A stretch of 64,000 nt of DNA from Alicyclobacillus kakegawensis NBRC 103104 (lineage in GTDB: Bacteria; Bacillota; Bacilli; Alicyclobacillales; Alicyclobacillaceae), in contig NZ_BCRP01000004.1 of assembly GCF_001552655.1 (NCBI RefSeq), forward strand, positions 159,933-223,932, in the 5' to 3' direction. Position 1 is the first letter of the stretch. The number at the start of each line of letters is the position of its first letter. Shown piece by piece: positions 52,342 through 61,416 of the stretch. The position numbers were made by a program, and so were the translations under genes. The notes under the pieces were generated by a model, which was not told the origin of the DNA, made no database searches, and saw only the letters and a list, made by a program, of their open reading frames with translations.

Positions 52342-52365
52342 GGCCCGGTTTACGGGCCTTTTTTT
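52342..52365 (+). terminator. Intrinsic terminator of the ywhD-speA-bcp-HesB operon
   Basis: GGCCCG-GTTTA-CGGGCC is a perfect 6-bp stem with a 5-base loop followed by seven T residues (52359-52365), 14 bases after the stop codon. Confidence 0.9.
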
Positions 52366-52396
52366 CATCGGGGGGTGGACGCGCCTGTCTCGGTTT

Positions 52397-53647
52397 GTGA
52401 AGGTGTTGAAAGATCCGGTCCACGACGAAATCCTCGTCGAAGACCCGTGGATTTGGCGGCTCATCAATACCGCGGCGGTGCAGCGGCTGCGCCGCATCCG
52501 GCAGCTCGGCACATCCTATTTGACGTTTCACGGTGCCGAACACAGCCGCTTCACCCACTCGCTGGGCGCGTACGAAACCATGCGCCGGGTCCTGCGGTAC
52601 CTGCAGGAGGAATGCGGTTGGCCGGGCGAGGAGCGTGACCGGAAACTCGCCTTGGCCGCCGCTTTGCTCCATGACATCGGGCATGGCCCGTTCTCGCACA
52701 CTTTTGAAACCATTTTTCCGGTGCATCATGAGCATTGGACGCGCCGCATTCTGCTGGAGGACCCGGAGCTGCAGTCGGTGCTGTCCAGCGTCGATACCCA
52801 GTTTGCGAATGACCTTGTGGGCATCCTGCAAAAATCGGGGCAGCACGCGTATATCCAGCAGCTTATTAGCAGCCAGTTGGACGTGGACAGGATGGATTAT
52901 CTGTTGCGGGACGCACTTATGACGGGGGTTTCCTACGGGCGTTTTGAGCTGGCTCGATTGATTCGTTCCTTGACGCTGCGGGACGGGCAGGTGTTGTTGA
53001 AGGCGAGTGGGCTGCACACTGCCGAGCAATACATTTTTGCCCGCTATTTTATGTACACCCAGGTCTATCTGCACCCGGTGACTGTGGGTAGTGATGTGCT
53101 GGTGGGGCAAATTTTACGCCGGGCTTCGGAGCTGTGGCAGGAGGGCCGGTTGGCGGACATCCCGCGGGAGTTTATCGTTCTGCTCGGGGAAGGGGAACAG
53201 GAGGTTTCGGTCGCCGATTACATGGCCATGGACGAATCGACGCTGCTGTACGCCTTTCGTCTGTGGTCCCATGCGGACGACGTCATCCTGGCGGACTTGT
53301 CCAGCCGGTTTTTGAACCGTCAGTTGTTCGCGGCGGTGGTACGCAGCGAGCCGACGCCCGAACAGTGGGCGGCGCTGCGGACGGCGGCGCGCGCTTTGGG
53401 ATTTCACCCCGACTATTATATTTGCGGCAGACAATCGGCCGTCGCTGGATACCTCTATCCTGGCGAGGGCATTGCCCTCCTGGAACCGACCGGGGCGGTG
53501 ACCGAGCTGAGCCGGCAGTCGCGCATCGTCCGTTCCCTGGTTCCAGATATGGAATATCGATTGTTTTTACCGAAAGAGATGATAGGGGGACAGGACCCGA
53601 TGTGCATGCGGGTGCGGTCCATCCTGGGTCTGGACATGCCGACCTGA
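52397..53647 (+). CDS. HD-domain phosphohydrolase (YwfO-like)
   Basis: A 416-residue protein beginning KVLKDPVHDEI. The HD metal motif is in HSRFTHSLGAYE and ALLHDIGHGPFSHTFE (H...HD...D), and QLDVDRMDYLLRD is conserved in the dGTPase-like/YwfO group. Likely hydrolyses nucleotides; the substrate is not known. GTG 52397 is the first start consistent with homologues, but no ribosome binding site is ideally placed; GTG 52403 or a CTG at 52385 (nine bases after GGGGGG) are alternatives. Confidence 0.87.
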   Translation: MKVLKDPVHDEILVEDPWIWRLINTAAVQRLRRIRQLGTSYLTFHGAEHSRFTHSLGAYETMRRVLRYLQEECGWPGEERDRKLALAAALLHDIGHGPFSHTFETIFPVHHEHWTRRILLEDPELQSVLSSVDTQFANDLVGILQKSGQHAYIQQLISSQLDVDRMDYLLRDALMTGVSYGRFELARLIRSLTLRDGQVLLKASGLHTAEQYIFARYFMYTQVYLHPVTVGSDVLVGQILRRASELWQEGRLADIPREFIVLLGEGEQEVSVADYMAMDESTLLYAFRLWSHADDVILADLSSRFLNRQLFAAVVRSEPTPEQWAALRTAARALGFHPDYYICGRQSAVAGYLYPGEGIALLEPTGAVTELSRQSRIVRSLVPDMEYRLFLPKEMIGGQDPMCMRVRSILGLDMPT

Positions 53648-53681
53648 GACGTTCTGCCTGGGTGTGGAGCAAATCCGACCA

Positions 53682-54305
53682 TCACGGTCGATGTCCCGTC
53701 TGGCGAGCGGAGTGTCGACGGGCAGTCCTACTGCGGCCGAACCAGTACCAGAGCACGCAAGCGATGAGCACCACGGCACCGAGGACGGTCAACGGCTTGA
53801 GGTAGGTGTCCACGAGTTCCCAATGTTTGCCGAGCTGGTATCCGAACACGGTGAGCGCTGTGTTCCAGATGCAAGACCCGATGGCGGAAAATACGAAGAA
53901 CCGTGCCAACGGCATGCGTCCGATGCCAGCCGGCAGCGAGATGAAGGTGCGCACGCCGGGGAGTACCCGCCCGACAAAGACGGACAGGTTTCCGTGCCGG
54001 GCAAACCACCTTTCTGCCCGCTGGAGATGACTCTCACTGAGCAGAATGTAGCGGCCCCACCTGAGGATCAACGCTCGGCCTCCATGGGCGCCGATGATGT
54101 AAGCCAGCCAACTGCCGATTAGGTTGGCGAGGGTCGCGATGGCGATGACGCCCATGAGCGGCAGGTGGCCTCTGTAGACAAGGTACCCGGCGAAGGACAT
54201 GACGACTTCGCTGGAAATGGGAATGCACAGACTTTCCAGGGTCATGAGGACGAAAATGGCGGACAAGCCGTAGTGGGTTACGAAACCGTCAAGTTGTGAG
54301 ATCAT
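53682..54305 (-). CDS. DedA family membrane protein
   Basis: A 207-residue protein with about five helices. ESLCIPISSEVVMSFAGYL, GSWLAYIIGAHGGRALI, FVGRVLPGVRTFISLPAG (the FxxR-P-G motif) and GSCIWNTALTVFGYQLG are DedA hallmarks. Several DedA proteins recycle polyprenyl phosphate or other lipids across the membrane. ATG 54305 follows GAGGAGG. Convergent to the HD gene, divergent from the GT2 gene. Confidence 0.92.
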   Translation of the reverse strand: MISQLDGFVTHYGLSAIFVLMTLESLCIPISSEVVMSFAGYLVYRGHLPLMGVIAIATLANLIGSWLAYIIGAHGGRALILRWGRYILLSESHLQRAERWFARHGNLSVFVGRVLPGVRTFISLPAGIGRMPLARFFVFSAIGSCIWNTALTVFGYQLGKHWELVDTYLKPLTVLGAVVLIACVLWYWFGRSRTARRHSARQTGHRP

Positions 54306-54544
54306 CCGGCGCCTCCTCTAAATCGTGCTCGTGCGTGGTAACGTTGTCCAAGGCCCTCTGTCCTTAAGCATACCGGGAACGGGAGTCGAGCGTTTCGGCA
54401 CCATCATACATGAATGAAACAAAACTGTGAAAGATGAGGACGGGGCGGGGGCAGGGTGTGGCCCGCGTTCGTTGACAGCGAGGCCGAATCCCCGCAAAAT
54501 GAGGTAGCGTGGGTCATCCTACAGGAAAGCTGAGGGATAAGACC

Positions 54545-55789
54545 GTGTCCCTGGTGCACATTCTATTGAATACTTTGTACTTATTGATGCAGCTGTTCAC
54601 GGGCGTTATTGGCGTATATCAAATCCTGACTTCATTGTTTGGTGTGTGGCATCGCAAGCGGCCCATTACGTTTCATCCGCAGAAGCGCTTTGCGGTTATC
54701 ATTCCGGCCCACAATGAAGAGCGTGTGATAGGCCCACTCGTCGATAGCTTAATGGATCAAGACTACCCTCGGCGGTTGGTTGACATACATGTGATAGCGG
54801 ATCATTGTACGGATCACACCCGTGAGGTCGCGGAGCGGCATGGAGCCCTGGTGCATGTCCGGCACCACGAAGAGAATCGAGGCAAGGGATACGCGATTGA
54901 ATGGATGTTGGAACGGTTGTGGGAAGGGCCTGTTCAATATGATGCGGTTGTGATGGTCGATGCCGATAATCTGGTGGCCCGCGACTTTTTGCGCCGCATG
55001 AACCAGCGGTTGTGTGAGGGCCATAAGGTGATTCAGGGTTATTTAGGGGTGAAGAATCCGTTTGACACATGGGTCAGCGTGTCCATGGCCATCTCCTACT
55101 GGTTCAGCAACCGGATGTGGCAGAATGCCCGCCAAAACCTGGGACTTTCCTGTTCGCTGGGGGGGACGGGGCTGTGTATCGACGTAGGTCTGCTACGCGA
55201 GATGGGTTGGGGAGCCACCGGCTTGACCGAGGATTTGGAATTCGGCGTACGCTGCGTGGAGCGTGGCATTCTGCCCATATGGGATCACGATGCCAAGGTG
55301 TACGACGAAAAGCCCACAACGATTCTTGCTTCCGCAAGGCAGCGGCTGCGGTGGATGCAGGGCCACTTTCATTGCGCACGCCAGCACATGTGGCCGTTGA
55401 TTAAGGCGGGTATTCGTGAGCGCAACTTTGCGAAGATTGACGCGGGTATCTATTTGTTCCAGCCCATGCGGTTTCTCATCCTGTTTTTGACATCACTGAT
55501 GATGTTGTTGCAGATCACGCCGCATACCACGCCGTTGTCCCATGTGACGTCTTTGCTGCCCACTCAGTTTTGGGTCGGCGTGAACGTGTTTCTGTACCTG
55601 CAGATGCCTTTGGCCCTGCTGCTGGAACGGGTCAATTGGCGGGCTTATTTTGGTCTCATCATCCTGCCGTTCTTTCTGTGGACGTGGGGTCCCGTGGTTC
55701 TACAAGCCTATTTCACCAAAGGCAACCGAAAATGGGCACATACGATTCACAAACGGGCTATTCGCCTGGATCAACTGCGCAGCCGCTGA
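54545..55789 (+). CDS. Membrane-bound family 2 glycosyltransferase (processive-type motifs)
   Basis: A 414-residue protein: one N-terminal helix, a GT-A domain (about 55-290) and three C-terminal helices. Motifs: FAVIIPAHNEERVI, VVMVDADN (DxD), GLTEDLEFG (TED) and QRLRWMQGH (Q-x-x-RW), the set found in cellulose/hyaluronan/chitin-synthase-like and N-acetylglucosaminyl transferases. GTG 54545 follows GAGGG at 9 bases; GTG 54509 is an alternative with a closer, weaker site. Product polymer or glycolipid unknown; no polysaccharide genes are adjacent. Confidence 0.87.
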   Translation: MSLVHILLNTLYLLMQLFTGVIGVYQILTSLFGVWHRKRPITFHPQKRFAVIIPAHNEERVIGPLVDSLMDQDYPRRLVDIHVIADHCTDHTREVAERHGALVHVRHHEENRGKGYAIEWMLERLWEGPVQYDAVVMVDADNLVARDFLRRMNQRLCEGHKVIQGYLGVKNPFDTWVSVSMAISYWFSNRMWQNARQNLGLSCSLGGTGLCIDVGLLREMGWGATGLTEDLEFGVRCVERGILPIWDHDAKVYDEKPTTILASARQRLRWMQGHFHCARQHMWPLIKAGIRERNFAKIDAGIYLFQPMRFLILFLTSLMMLLQITPHTTPLSHVTSLLPTQFWVGVNVFLYLQMPLALLLERVNWRAYFGLIILPFFLWTWGPVVLQAYFTKGNRKWAHTIHKRAIRLDQLRSR

Positions 55790-55823
55790 TGCGTCACGCG
55801 CTTGAGGGTACCGCCGGACGAAA

Positions 55824-56138
55824 CTACAGTGCTGCTCTGTGCATGCGCAAAAGAGCTTCCCGTATCGGCATCCCGGCCGTGATGCCGAGCGATTCGGCCG
55901 CCTGCGTGCACGATTCCACCTGCCCATGCAGCAGTTCATCCAGCGTGCGTACGCCGATGGCTCTCGCTGCCACGATGTTCCGGGACGCGAGTCGCTCGCG
56001 CAGCAAACGTATGTCCAAGGCCCCACACATCACGTATCCTTGTTCGCATTGGATAACCAGCAGGTTGGTCTTTGGCAGTTGGACCTCAATCTGTATAAAG
56101 GCGCAGTCGTCTAGGAACAGCGGGGCCACGTGTATCAA
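55824..56138 (-). CDS. DUF1805 protein (YunC-like)
   Basis: A 104-residue protein matching Bacillus YunC: QLPKTNLLVIQCEQGYVMCGALD and AARAIGVRTLDELL and GITAGMPIREALL. Function unknown. TTG 56138 follows AGGAGGT at 8 bases. Convergent with the GT2 gene. Confidence 0.87.
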   Translation of the reverse strand: MIHVAPLFLDDCAFIQIEVQLPKTNLLVIQCEQGYVMCGALDIRLLRERLASRNIVAARAIGVRTLDELLHGQVESCTQAAESLGITAGMPIREALLRMHRAAL

Positions 56139-56314
56139 GTCGCTCTACCTCCTGCCTGGCGGACTTCGTCAATCGGTGAGGCATTGTTATGATATGGGGA
56201 AATCGTCTCCGTGGTGCATGGGTCATCACTTCACGGCGGTCGTAGCGGGCGACGCGGTGTGGTAGGATGATGGTAGGTGTCCGTCCGGGCGCCGGTGTGG
56301 GGAGGACGAATCAG

Positions 56315-56524
56315 ATGACGATTCAGATTGAGTAAAACGGCGCGCATCGACATGGTTCGAGCCGTGTGCGGCGAGCATGGGGTATCCGGCTTTGAACAAA
56401 ACGTGCGCATCCAGACCCGCAAGGGCGAGCGCCGGGGTCTATGGGCTCCAAGCCTCCGCACGCCTTGGTAGAACTGGTGAAACGCCTGGACAAAGCGACA
56501 GAGGGATTGATTCAAAACGATTGA
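56315..56524 (+). pseudogene. Possible frameshifted small gene (about 70 codons)
   Basis: The only content seen in the 395-base gap 56139-56533. GGGGAGG precedes ATG 56315, but this frame stops after six codons (MTIQIE). The next frame then reads 45 codons with GC-rich third positions (SKTARIDMVRAVCGEHGVSG, EQNVRIQTRKGERRG), and a third frame reads HALVELVKRLDKATEGLI to a stop at 56524. One extra and one missing base would join these into a single ORF. Either a decayed gene, two sequencing errors, or chance. No family recognised. Confidence 0.35.
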
Positions 56525-56533
56525 GTTGAGGCT

Positions 56534-57022
56534 ATGAGCGAGAATATACAAAACTTCCTAATTGGATTATGGCAGAATGCTCCGTTGATGGCGGCCATCA
56601 GCGCAATCGTGTTGGCCCAGGCGCTGAAGGTTCCGATAGAGTATCTGCAGCACCGGCAGTGGAACTTGCACAAGGCTGTGGACGCGGGAGGCATGCCCAG
56701 TGCCCACGCTGCCGGCGTGGCAGCCTTGACCACCACGTTGGCCTATGTGGTGGGGCCGTCCTCACCTGTGTTCGCAACGGCGGTCGTGTTCACCGCAATT
56801 GTCATGTACGATGCCGGTGGCATCCGCCGCCACGCGGGTGAACACGCGGTGCTGTTGAATCGCCTGGCGATGGAGATTGCCCGCTCGGGGATCAACCTGG
56901 AACCTTCTGCGACGTCCGAAGGTGAGCGGCTGAAGGAAATCCTGGGTCATGAACCCCGTGAGGTTCTGGTGGGTGCAGCCATCGGCGTGGTCATAGGGAT
57001 TGTGTTTGGCAAGTGGTGGTAA
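56534..57022 (+). CDS. Divergent PAP2 family protein (YuiD-like, DUF212)
   Basis: A 162-residue membrane protein. DAGGMPSAHAAGVAAL and MYDAGGIRRHAGEHAVLLN are the DUF212/YuiD signatures, a divergent branch of the acid phosphatase/haloperoxidase fold. Size matches Bacillus YuiD (158). ATG 56534 follows TTGAGGCT closely. Substrate unknown; lipid phosphate is likely. Confidence 0.9.
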   Translation: MSENIQNFLIGLWQNAPLMAAISAIVLAQALKVPIEYLQHRQWNLHKAVDAGGMPSAHAAGVAALTTTLAYVVGPSSPVFATAVVFTAIVMYDAGGIRRHAGEHAVLLNRLAMEIARSGINLEPSATSEGERLKEILGHEPREVLVGAAIGVVIGIVFGKWW

Positions 57023-57055
57023 GGCCGTTTTGGCGTTCTTTCGTTGCGCGCCCGT

Positions 57056-57313
57056 CTAGGCCTGTCGGTGGATTTTGTCGAGTAATTCCTGCAATGCTTC
57101 ATGGGCCGACGGCAGCACGCGGCTTCCATACACCACCAGACGCCCGCCCTCGCGTGGCATTCCGATGGCGTAGTAGGTTCCGTCTTGGTTGGCGAACAAT
57201 TCAATGTCGTAGATGTTGTCCGCTGTCGTGTATTCGTACGATTCCTTGCGCCGCAGGAATGTGTTATCGGGTACAGCGACGGAGCGGAATGCCTCATCCG
57301 GGATGGGTGTCAT
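57056..57313 (-). CDS. Hypothetical protein, 85 residues
   Basis: ATG 57313 follows GAGGAGGAGAACAGTC, a strong site. The protein is soluble, with a beta-rich centre (NIYDIELFANQDGTYYAIGM) and a helical C-terminus (SAHEALQELLDKIHRQ). I do not recognise the family. Convergent with the YuiD-like gene and divergent from the NUDIX gene. Confidence 0.65.
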   Translation of the reverse strand: MTPIPDEAFRSVAVPDNTFLRRKESYEYTTADNIYDIELFANQDGTYYAIGMPREGGRLVVYGSRVLPSAHEALQELLDKIHRQA

Positions 57314-57410
57314 GACTGTTCTCCTCCTCGGTGAGAGTGTGGATGAAGCGCTGCGTCCAGCGGCGACAACCTCTGGCAGCGCCGCCTCCTCGTGATCACG
57401 AAAGGAAGCG

Positions 57411-57968
57411 ATGGCCGTGCCGCACACAGATCCAACCTGGCGCCAGGCCGCCGGGCTCCGACTGGACAGCCCCTCTGTGAGAAGTCCACATTCGGTGTTG
57501 GTCTTCCCAGTGTACCAGGGCTCCATAGTCTGGGTTCAGCACCCGCAGCGGGGCTGGGAGGTGCCGGGCGGCAAGTGTGAACCGGGCGAGTCTGCCGATG
57601 CGGCGGCTCGGCGCGAGACGTGGGAAGAATCTGGAGCGGTCATCGAGAAATTGACTTGGTTGGCCGAGTACCAAATCCCACAACCGACCGGAGGTCCGTG
57701 GTACAAATGGGTCTATTGGGCTGAGGTCCGCCAGTGGCGAGCCAGACCGGATACCAGCGAGACGATGGCGGTGCGGCTGGGCAAGCTGCCCGAGCCTCAG
57801 CGGCTCCGGCGAGACCGAGCCGTCAGTCCCGTCTTGAAGGACTGTGTGTATACACAGTTATTTCCGCTTCTCAGAGCCCGTCTCATCACTTATGAGTCCG
57901 ATTTGACAGACCCTCGCGGGGCCTCGCACCCTGGCTTATCGGAGAAAACAGGGCGGGCGGATGAATAG
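57411..57968 (+). CDS. NUDIX hydrolase
   Basis: A 185-residue protein with a complete Nudix box near residues 53-75 (GGKCEPGESADAAARRETWE, then ESGA). It would hydrolyse a nucleoside diphosphate derivative; substrate unknown. AAAGGAAGCG precedes ATG 57411. The C-terminal 45 residues are Arg-rich and not conserved in form. Its last codons overlap the terminator of the opposite operon. Confidence 0.88.
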   Translation: MAVPHTDPTWRQAAGLRLDSPSVRSPHSVLVFPVYQGSIVWVQHPQRGWEVPGGKCEPGESADAAARRETWEESGAVIEKLTWLAEYQIPQPTGGPWYKWVYWAEVRQWRARPDTSETMAVRLGKLPEPQRLRRDRAVSPVLKDCVYTQLFPLLRARLITYESDLTDPRGASHPGLSEKTGRADE

Positions 57969-57980
57969 ACGCCCACCCTG
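57949..57980 (-). terminator. Intrinsic terminator of the korA-korB operon
   Basis: On the minus strand CAGGGTGGGCG and CGCCCGCCCTG form an 11-bp stem with one mismatch around a 10-base loop, followed by TTTT. It lies 15 bases after the korB stop and overlaps the end of the NUDIX gene. Confidence 0.75.
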
Positions 57981-57995
57981 CCTGCCGCATCACGG

Positions 57996-58862
57996 TCACG
58001 CGAACTGCTTCAACGCATTCTGGAAAATCTCTTCGCTCAGGGCGAGCTCCTCCTCGACCAACGCCTGCTCAGGGTAGCCCGGGATCTGATCCTCGTAAGG
58101 CACCCGCGAGTCATCCCGGTAAATCAATCCCGTGGCCAATCCTCCCGTCTTCACGACCATCTGCATGGCTGCCGCGCGGTCGGTCGGATCGTAATCCGGC
58201 ACCTGGTCGAGGTTGTACACATGCTCGCGGAACCAGTCGTAGGTGTTGATCTTGTTGTACGTGACGCAGGGGCTGAATACGTTGACCAAGGCAAATCCCC
58301 GGTATTGAATCGCCTGTTCAATCAGTTGAACCAATTGATTCACGTCGCTGGAAAAGCCCTGCGCCAAAAATCCGATACCGGCGCCCAGCGCCACCTGCGT
58401 GGGGATGATGGCGTTCTCGATGTTGCCCTGCGGGGTCGTCTTCGCCTCAAAGCCGTGCGCACTGGTGGGGGAGTGCTGCCCCTTGGTCAACCCGTAGATC
58501 TGGTTGTCCATGACAATGTAGGTGATGTCCATGTTGCGGCGGACGGCATGCATGAAGTGGTTGAGGCCGATGCCAAACCCGTCGCCGTCGCCGCCGGCGG
58601 CGATGACCGTCAGATGGCGGTTGGCGAGCTTGAGTCCTTGCGCCGCGGGCAGGGCCCGCCCATGCACGCCGTGGAATCCGTAGGTGTTGATGTATCCGGA
58701 GATACGCCCCGAGCAGCCGATGCCGGATACAATCGCCACCTCATGCGGCTCCTTGCCCAGGCCCGCCAGGGCGCGCTGTATGGATGCTTGCACAGAAAAA
58801 TCGCCGCATCCCGGGCACCAGTTGGGCCGGACGTTGTTACGGAAGTCTTTTACCGTTGCCAC
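57996..58862 (-). CDS. korB: 2-oxoacid:ferredoxin oxidoreductase, beta subunit
   Basis: A 288-residue thiamine-diphosphate subunit. NWCPGCGDF and SGIGCSG hold Cys residues of the 4Fe-4S cluster, and AGGDGDGFGIG with the following NxxYGLTKGQ is the TPP/Mg site. With KorA it converts 2-oxoglutarate (or another 2-oxoacid) to the acyl-CoA, reducing ferredoxin. GTG 58862 follows AAGGAG; it starts one base after the korA stop. The ferredoxin at 30814 is a possible acceptor. Confidence 0.93.
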   Translation of the reverse strand: MATVKDFRNNVRPNWCPGCGDFSVQASIQRALAGLGKEPHEVAIVSGIGCSGRISGYINTYGFHGVHGRALPAAQGLKLANRHLTVIAAGGDGDGFGIGLNHFMHAVRRNMDITYIVMDNQIYGLTKGQHSPTSAHGFEAKTTPQGNIENAIIPTQVALGAGIGFLAQGFSSDVNQLVQLIEQAIQYRGFALVNVFSPCVTYNKINTYDWFREHVYNLDQVPDYDPTDRAAAMQMVVKTGGLATGLIYRDDSRVPYEDQIPGYPEQALVEEELALSEEIFQNALKQFA

Positions 58863-58863
58863 T

Positions 58864-60588
58864 TCAGTTCATCTCCTTGCAGAATTCGTAGATCTCCACC
58901 GGTAGAATGGCCTGTCCGTTGTACTTGAGAAAGCTTTGCGCATGCGGGCAGTCCACTCCGAAGAAGGACATGAGGTGGCGAAGCTGCGCTGTCGCGTTGT
59001 TCTCAACCACCACGACCTGCTTGGCGCCGGATAAGGCTTCCTGAAGCTGGCGCTTCGGGAACGGGAGGATGGCGTGGATGTGCACATGTGCCACCTTAAG
59101 TCCGTCCCGCTGCAGCCACTCCTTGGCCTCGGCAATCGCCCCGATGTTCGATCCGATGCCCACAATGGCGATGTCCGGGGATTCGTCACCGGTCCTCACG
59201 ACACTGTCTTCGATTTCTACACCCTGCAACTTGCGCATGCGCTTCTCCATCATCTGTTTGCGGTTGCCGGCCGTCTCGTTCGGGCGTCCTGTCTCCATGT
59301 GTTCCACGCCTGTAACATGGTGCAGGCCGCCTTTGGTGCCTGGGAACACACGCTTGGACACACCGCTGTCGGTCAATCGATAGCGGGGAAACTCGCCACC
59401 CGCGGCGGCTGCCAGGTCTGCTTCATCGGCCACCGCGCCGCGGTCGATGACCACGTCCTCCAGGCGCAGCGGCTCGGTCGTCTGTTTGCTCAGGGACAGC
59501 TGCAGGTCCGTCATGATGATGACGGGGCATTGATACCGTTCCGCGAGGTTGAACGCCTTGCCGACGACGGTGAAACACTCTTCGGTGGTCGCGGGATTGA
59601 GGACAATTTTCGGGATTTCCCCGTGTGTGCCAAACAACGCGGCCAACATATCGGATTGCTCCTGCTTGGTCGGCAGGCCCGTGGACGGTCCACCGCGCTG
59701 CGTGTCAATGATGACGACCGGGGTTTCCGTCATCCCGGCCAGGCCTATCGCCTCCATCATCAAGGACAGACCGGGGCCGGCCGTGCAGGTCAAAGCCCGA
59801 GCCCCGCCATAGGCGGCTCCAATGGTCATGTTGATGGCCGCAATCTCATCCTCTGTTTGAACGACCACACCGCCCACCTTCGGGAACTGTTTAATCAGAT
59901 ACTCCATGACATCGGAAGCCGGTGTGATGGGATAGGCCGGCATCACGCGCGCTCCCGCCGCCAAGGCGCCAAGCCCGAGCGCCTCGTTGCCCATCATGAA
60001 CAGTCGCCTCGTACCATCCGCCGGACGCAGGGCAAACTCGGGGTCAGCACCACCCAATTCCTTCATATGATTAAATCCGCGGGAGATGGCCTCCATGTTT
60101 TGATCGACGATCCGCTGGCCTTTGCGCAGGAACCGCTCTTCCACCACTTCCCGAAAGATCTCGATGGGCAGACCGAGCAGACAGGCGGAAGCCCCAAGAG
60201 AGACCATGTTCTTCATGATCGCCGATCCGCATTCTTCAGCTATCTTGGTTAACGGGATGGAGAACAACCGCACGTGATCCGGGGCAGTGGGATTGAATTT
60301 GCTGTCGGCGATCACGACGCCGCCTTGTCGCACCTCGTGGGCGTTCACGTCAATGCTCTCCTGGTCGAATGCCAACAAAACGTCGGTATAATCGGCTATC
60401 GCCCGATATTGTTTGAGGCTGACGCGGACCTTGTCGTTGGAATGACCGCCTTTGATGCGAGACGAAAAATGACGGAATGAATACACATAATACCCCTGGC
60501 GGTTTAGCGCAATGGCGAACGTCTCGCCGGTACTCTCCACGCCTTCTCCTTGTTGACCGCCAACTTTCCACGAAAGTTGCTCCAACAT
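58864..60588 (-). CDS. korA: 2-oxoacid:ferredoxin oxidoreductase, fused gamma-alpha subunit
   Basis: A 574-residue protein: an N-terminal gamma domain (about 1-190, VGGQQGEGVESTGETFA, RIKGGHSND) fused to the alpha domain (MGNEALGLGALAAGARVMPAYPITPASDVME, split here; TCTAGPGLSLM; RGGPSTGLPTKQEQSD). Fusion and size match KorA of Bacillales and Mycobacteria. ATG 60588 lies 11 bases after GGAGGAG; GTG 60600 is a near alternative. Oxygen-tolerant KorAB supports the TCA cycle in some aerobes. Confidence 0.92.
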   Translation of the reverse strand: MLEQLSWKVGGQQGEGVESTGETFAIALNRQGYYVYSFRHFSSRIKGGHSNDKVRVSLKQYRAIADYTDVLLAFDQESIDVNAHEVRQGGVVIADSKFNPTAPDHVRLFSIPLTKIAEECGSAIMKNMVSLGASACLLGLPIEIFREVVEERFLRKGQRIVDQNMEAISRGFNHMKELGGADPEFALRPADGTRRLFMMGNEALGLGALAAGARVMPAYPITPASDVMEYLIKQFPKVGGVVVQTEDEIAAINMTIGAAYGGARALTCTAGPGLSLMMEAIGLAGMTETPVVIIDTQRGGPSTGLPTKQEQSDMLAALFGTHGEIPKIVLNPATTEECFTVVGKAFNLAERYQCPVIIMTDLQLSLSKQTTEPLRLEDVVIDRGAVADEADLAAAAGGEFPRYRLTDSGVSKRVFPGTKGGLHHVTGVEHMETGRPNETAGNRKQMMEKRMRKLQGVEIEDSVVRTGDESPDIAIVGIGSNIGAIAEAKEWLQRDGLKVAHVHIHAILPFPKRQLQEALSGAKQVVVVENNATAQLRHLMSFFGVDCPHAQSFLKYNGQAILPVEIYEFCKEMN

Positions 60589-60630
60589 TTTGTCTTTCAC
60601 TCCTCCAGACTGACTCTGCCTTCCACCTTC

Positions 60631-60999
60631 ATGGTGCATCCCGACGGCGTGGCAAAAACCCATGACCTCACGCGCACACTCTACAACCGACTGCGTCCAC
60701 GCTTTGAGGCAGCCGATCCGCTTGCGCGGCTCCCGAGATCATGGGTACGATACAGAATGGGTCTTGCGACCATCATCAGTCACGACCTCTATGGACTCCC
60801 GGCAGAGGTGGCACAATCCTGGTATTCGTTCGCCCACTATCGCTATTATACTGTAACGGCAGTCCTGAGAAAACTGATATGGATGGAACTTCTGGAGGAT
60901 CGGCATAGACTGGATGATGCCGTGGCGTCCACCGCCGCGGGATACAGGAGCGGAGGGATACGCAGTGTTTCTTACGGATGCATCGCTGGCTCGGATTGA
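60631..60999 (+). CDS. Hypothetical protein, about 122 residues (uncertain)
   Basis: An open frame in the 376-base space between the divergent korA and DUF86 genes. It begins at ATG 60631 without a clear ribosome binding site. The sequence is plausible for a protein, rich in Tyr, Trp and Arg (WVRYRMGLATIISHDLYG, FAHYRYYTVTAVLRKLIWME), but no family is recognised and it overlaps the DUF86 start by 35 bases. It may be real with a different start, or chance. A TATACT sequence inside it could serve as the -10 for the DUF86 gene. Confidence 0.35.
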   Translation: MVHPDGVAKTHDLTRTLYNRLRPRFEAADPLARLPRSWVRYRMGLATIISHDLYGLPAEVAQSWYSFAHYRYYTVTAVLRKLIWMELLEDRHRLDDAVASTAAGYRSGGIRSVSYGCIAGSD

Positions 61000-61405
61000 G
61001 CAGTGTCTGCAAGCGGTGGCAGAACGCGCCCAATGGCTCGAGCAGTTGTCCGAACGGCCGGCGGGCTGGAGTGAACAGCCGGAGACGCGGTGGGCCGCGG
61101 AGCGGGCCCTGCATGTGGGGATAGAATGCGTGACCGACGCCGCCAATGAGTTGATTGACGCGTTGGTCATGCGGGAACCGGGCGGATATGCGGACATCCT
61201 GCGTGTATTGATAGAAGAGGGGGTGCTCAAGCGGGAATGGTTTGAGCGCTTCACCGGTGCCTTGGACCTGCGGCAAGAGCTGGTCCGCCATTATCTTGTC
61301 CTGGAGCCGCAGCGAGTGGAGCAGGCAGCGCGGGAGTACAGCCCGATGCTGCTTGAGTACGTCGAGCAGATGCGAGCCTATATAACACGCGAACGAGGCC
61401 TGTGA
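60965..61405 (+). CDS. DUF86/HepT-like protein (YutE-like)
   Basis: A 146-residue helical protein. ALHVGIECVTDAANELIDAL and RQELVRHYLV match the Bacillus YutE/DUF86 family, which shares the HepT RNase/toxin fold (Rx4HxY-like). No MNT-type nucleotidyltransferase antitoxin gene is adjacent, so a toxin role is unlikely. GTG 60965 follows GGAGGG at 7 bases. Confidence 0.82.
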   Translation: MFLTDASLARIEQCLQAVAERAQWLEQLSERPAGWSEQPETRWAAERALHVGIECVTDAANELIDALVMREPGGYADILRVLIEEGVLKREWFERFTGALDLRQELVRHYLVLEPQRVEQAAREYSPMLLEYVEQMRAYITRERGL

Positions 61406-61416
61406 GGGAATATGCC

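Noticed and set aside
60965..61405. HepT/MNT toxin-antitoxin system
   Set aside because: The DUF86 protein has the HepT fold, but neither neighbour contains a nucleotidyltransferase (GSxxxxD/E) motif; it fits the lone YutE type.
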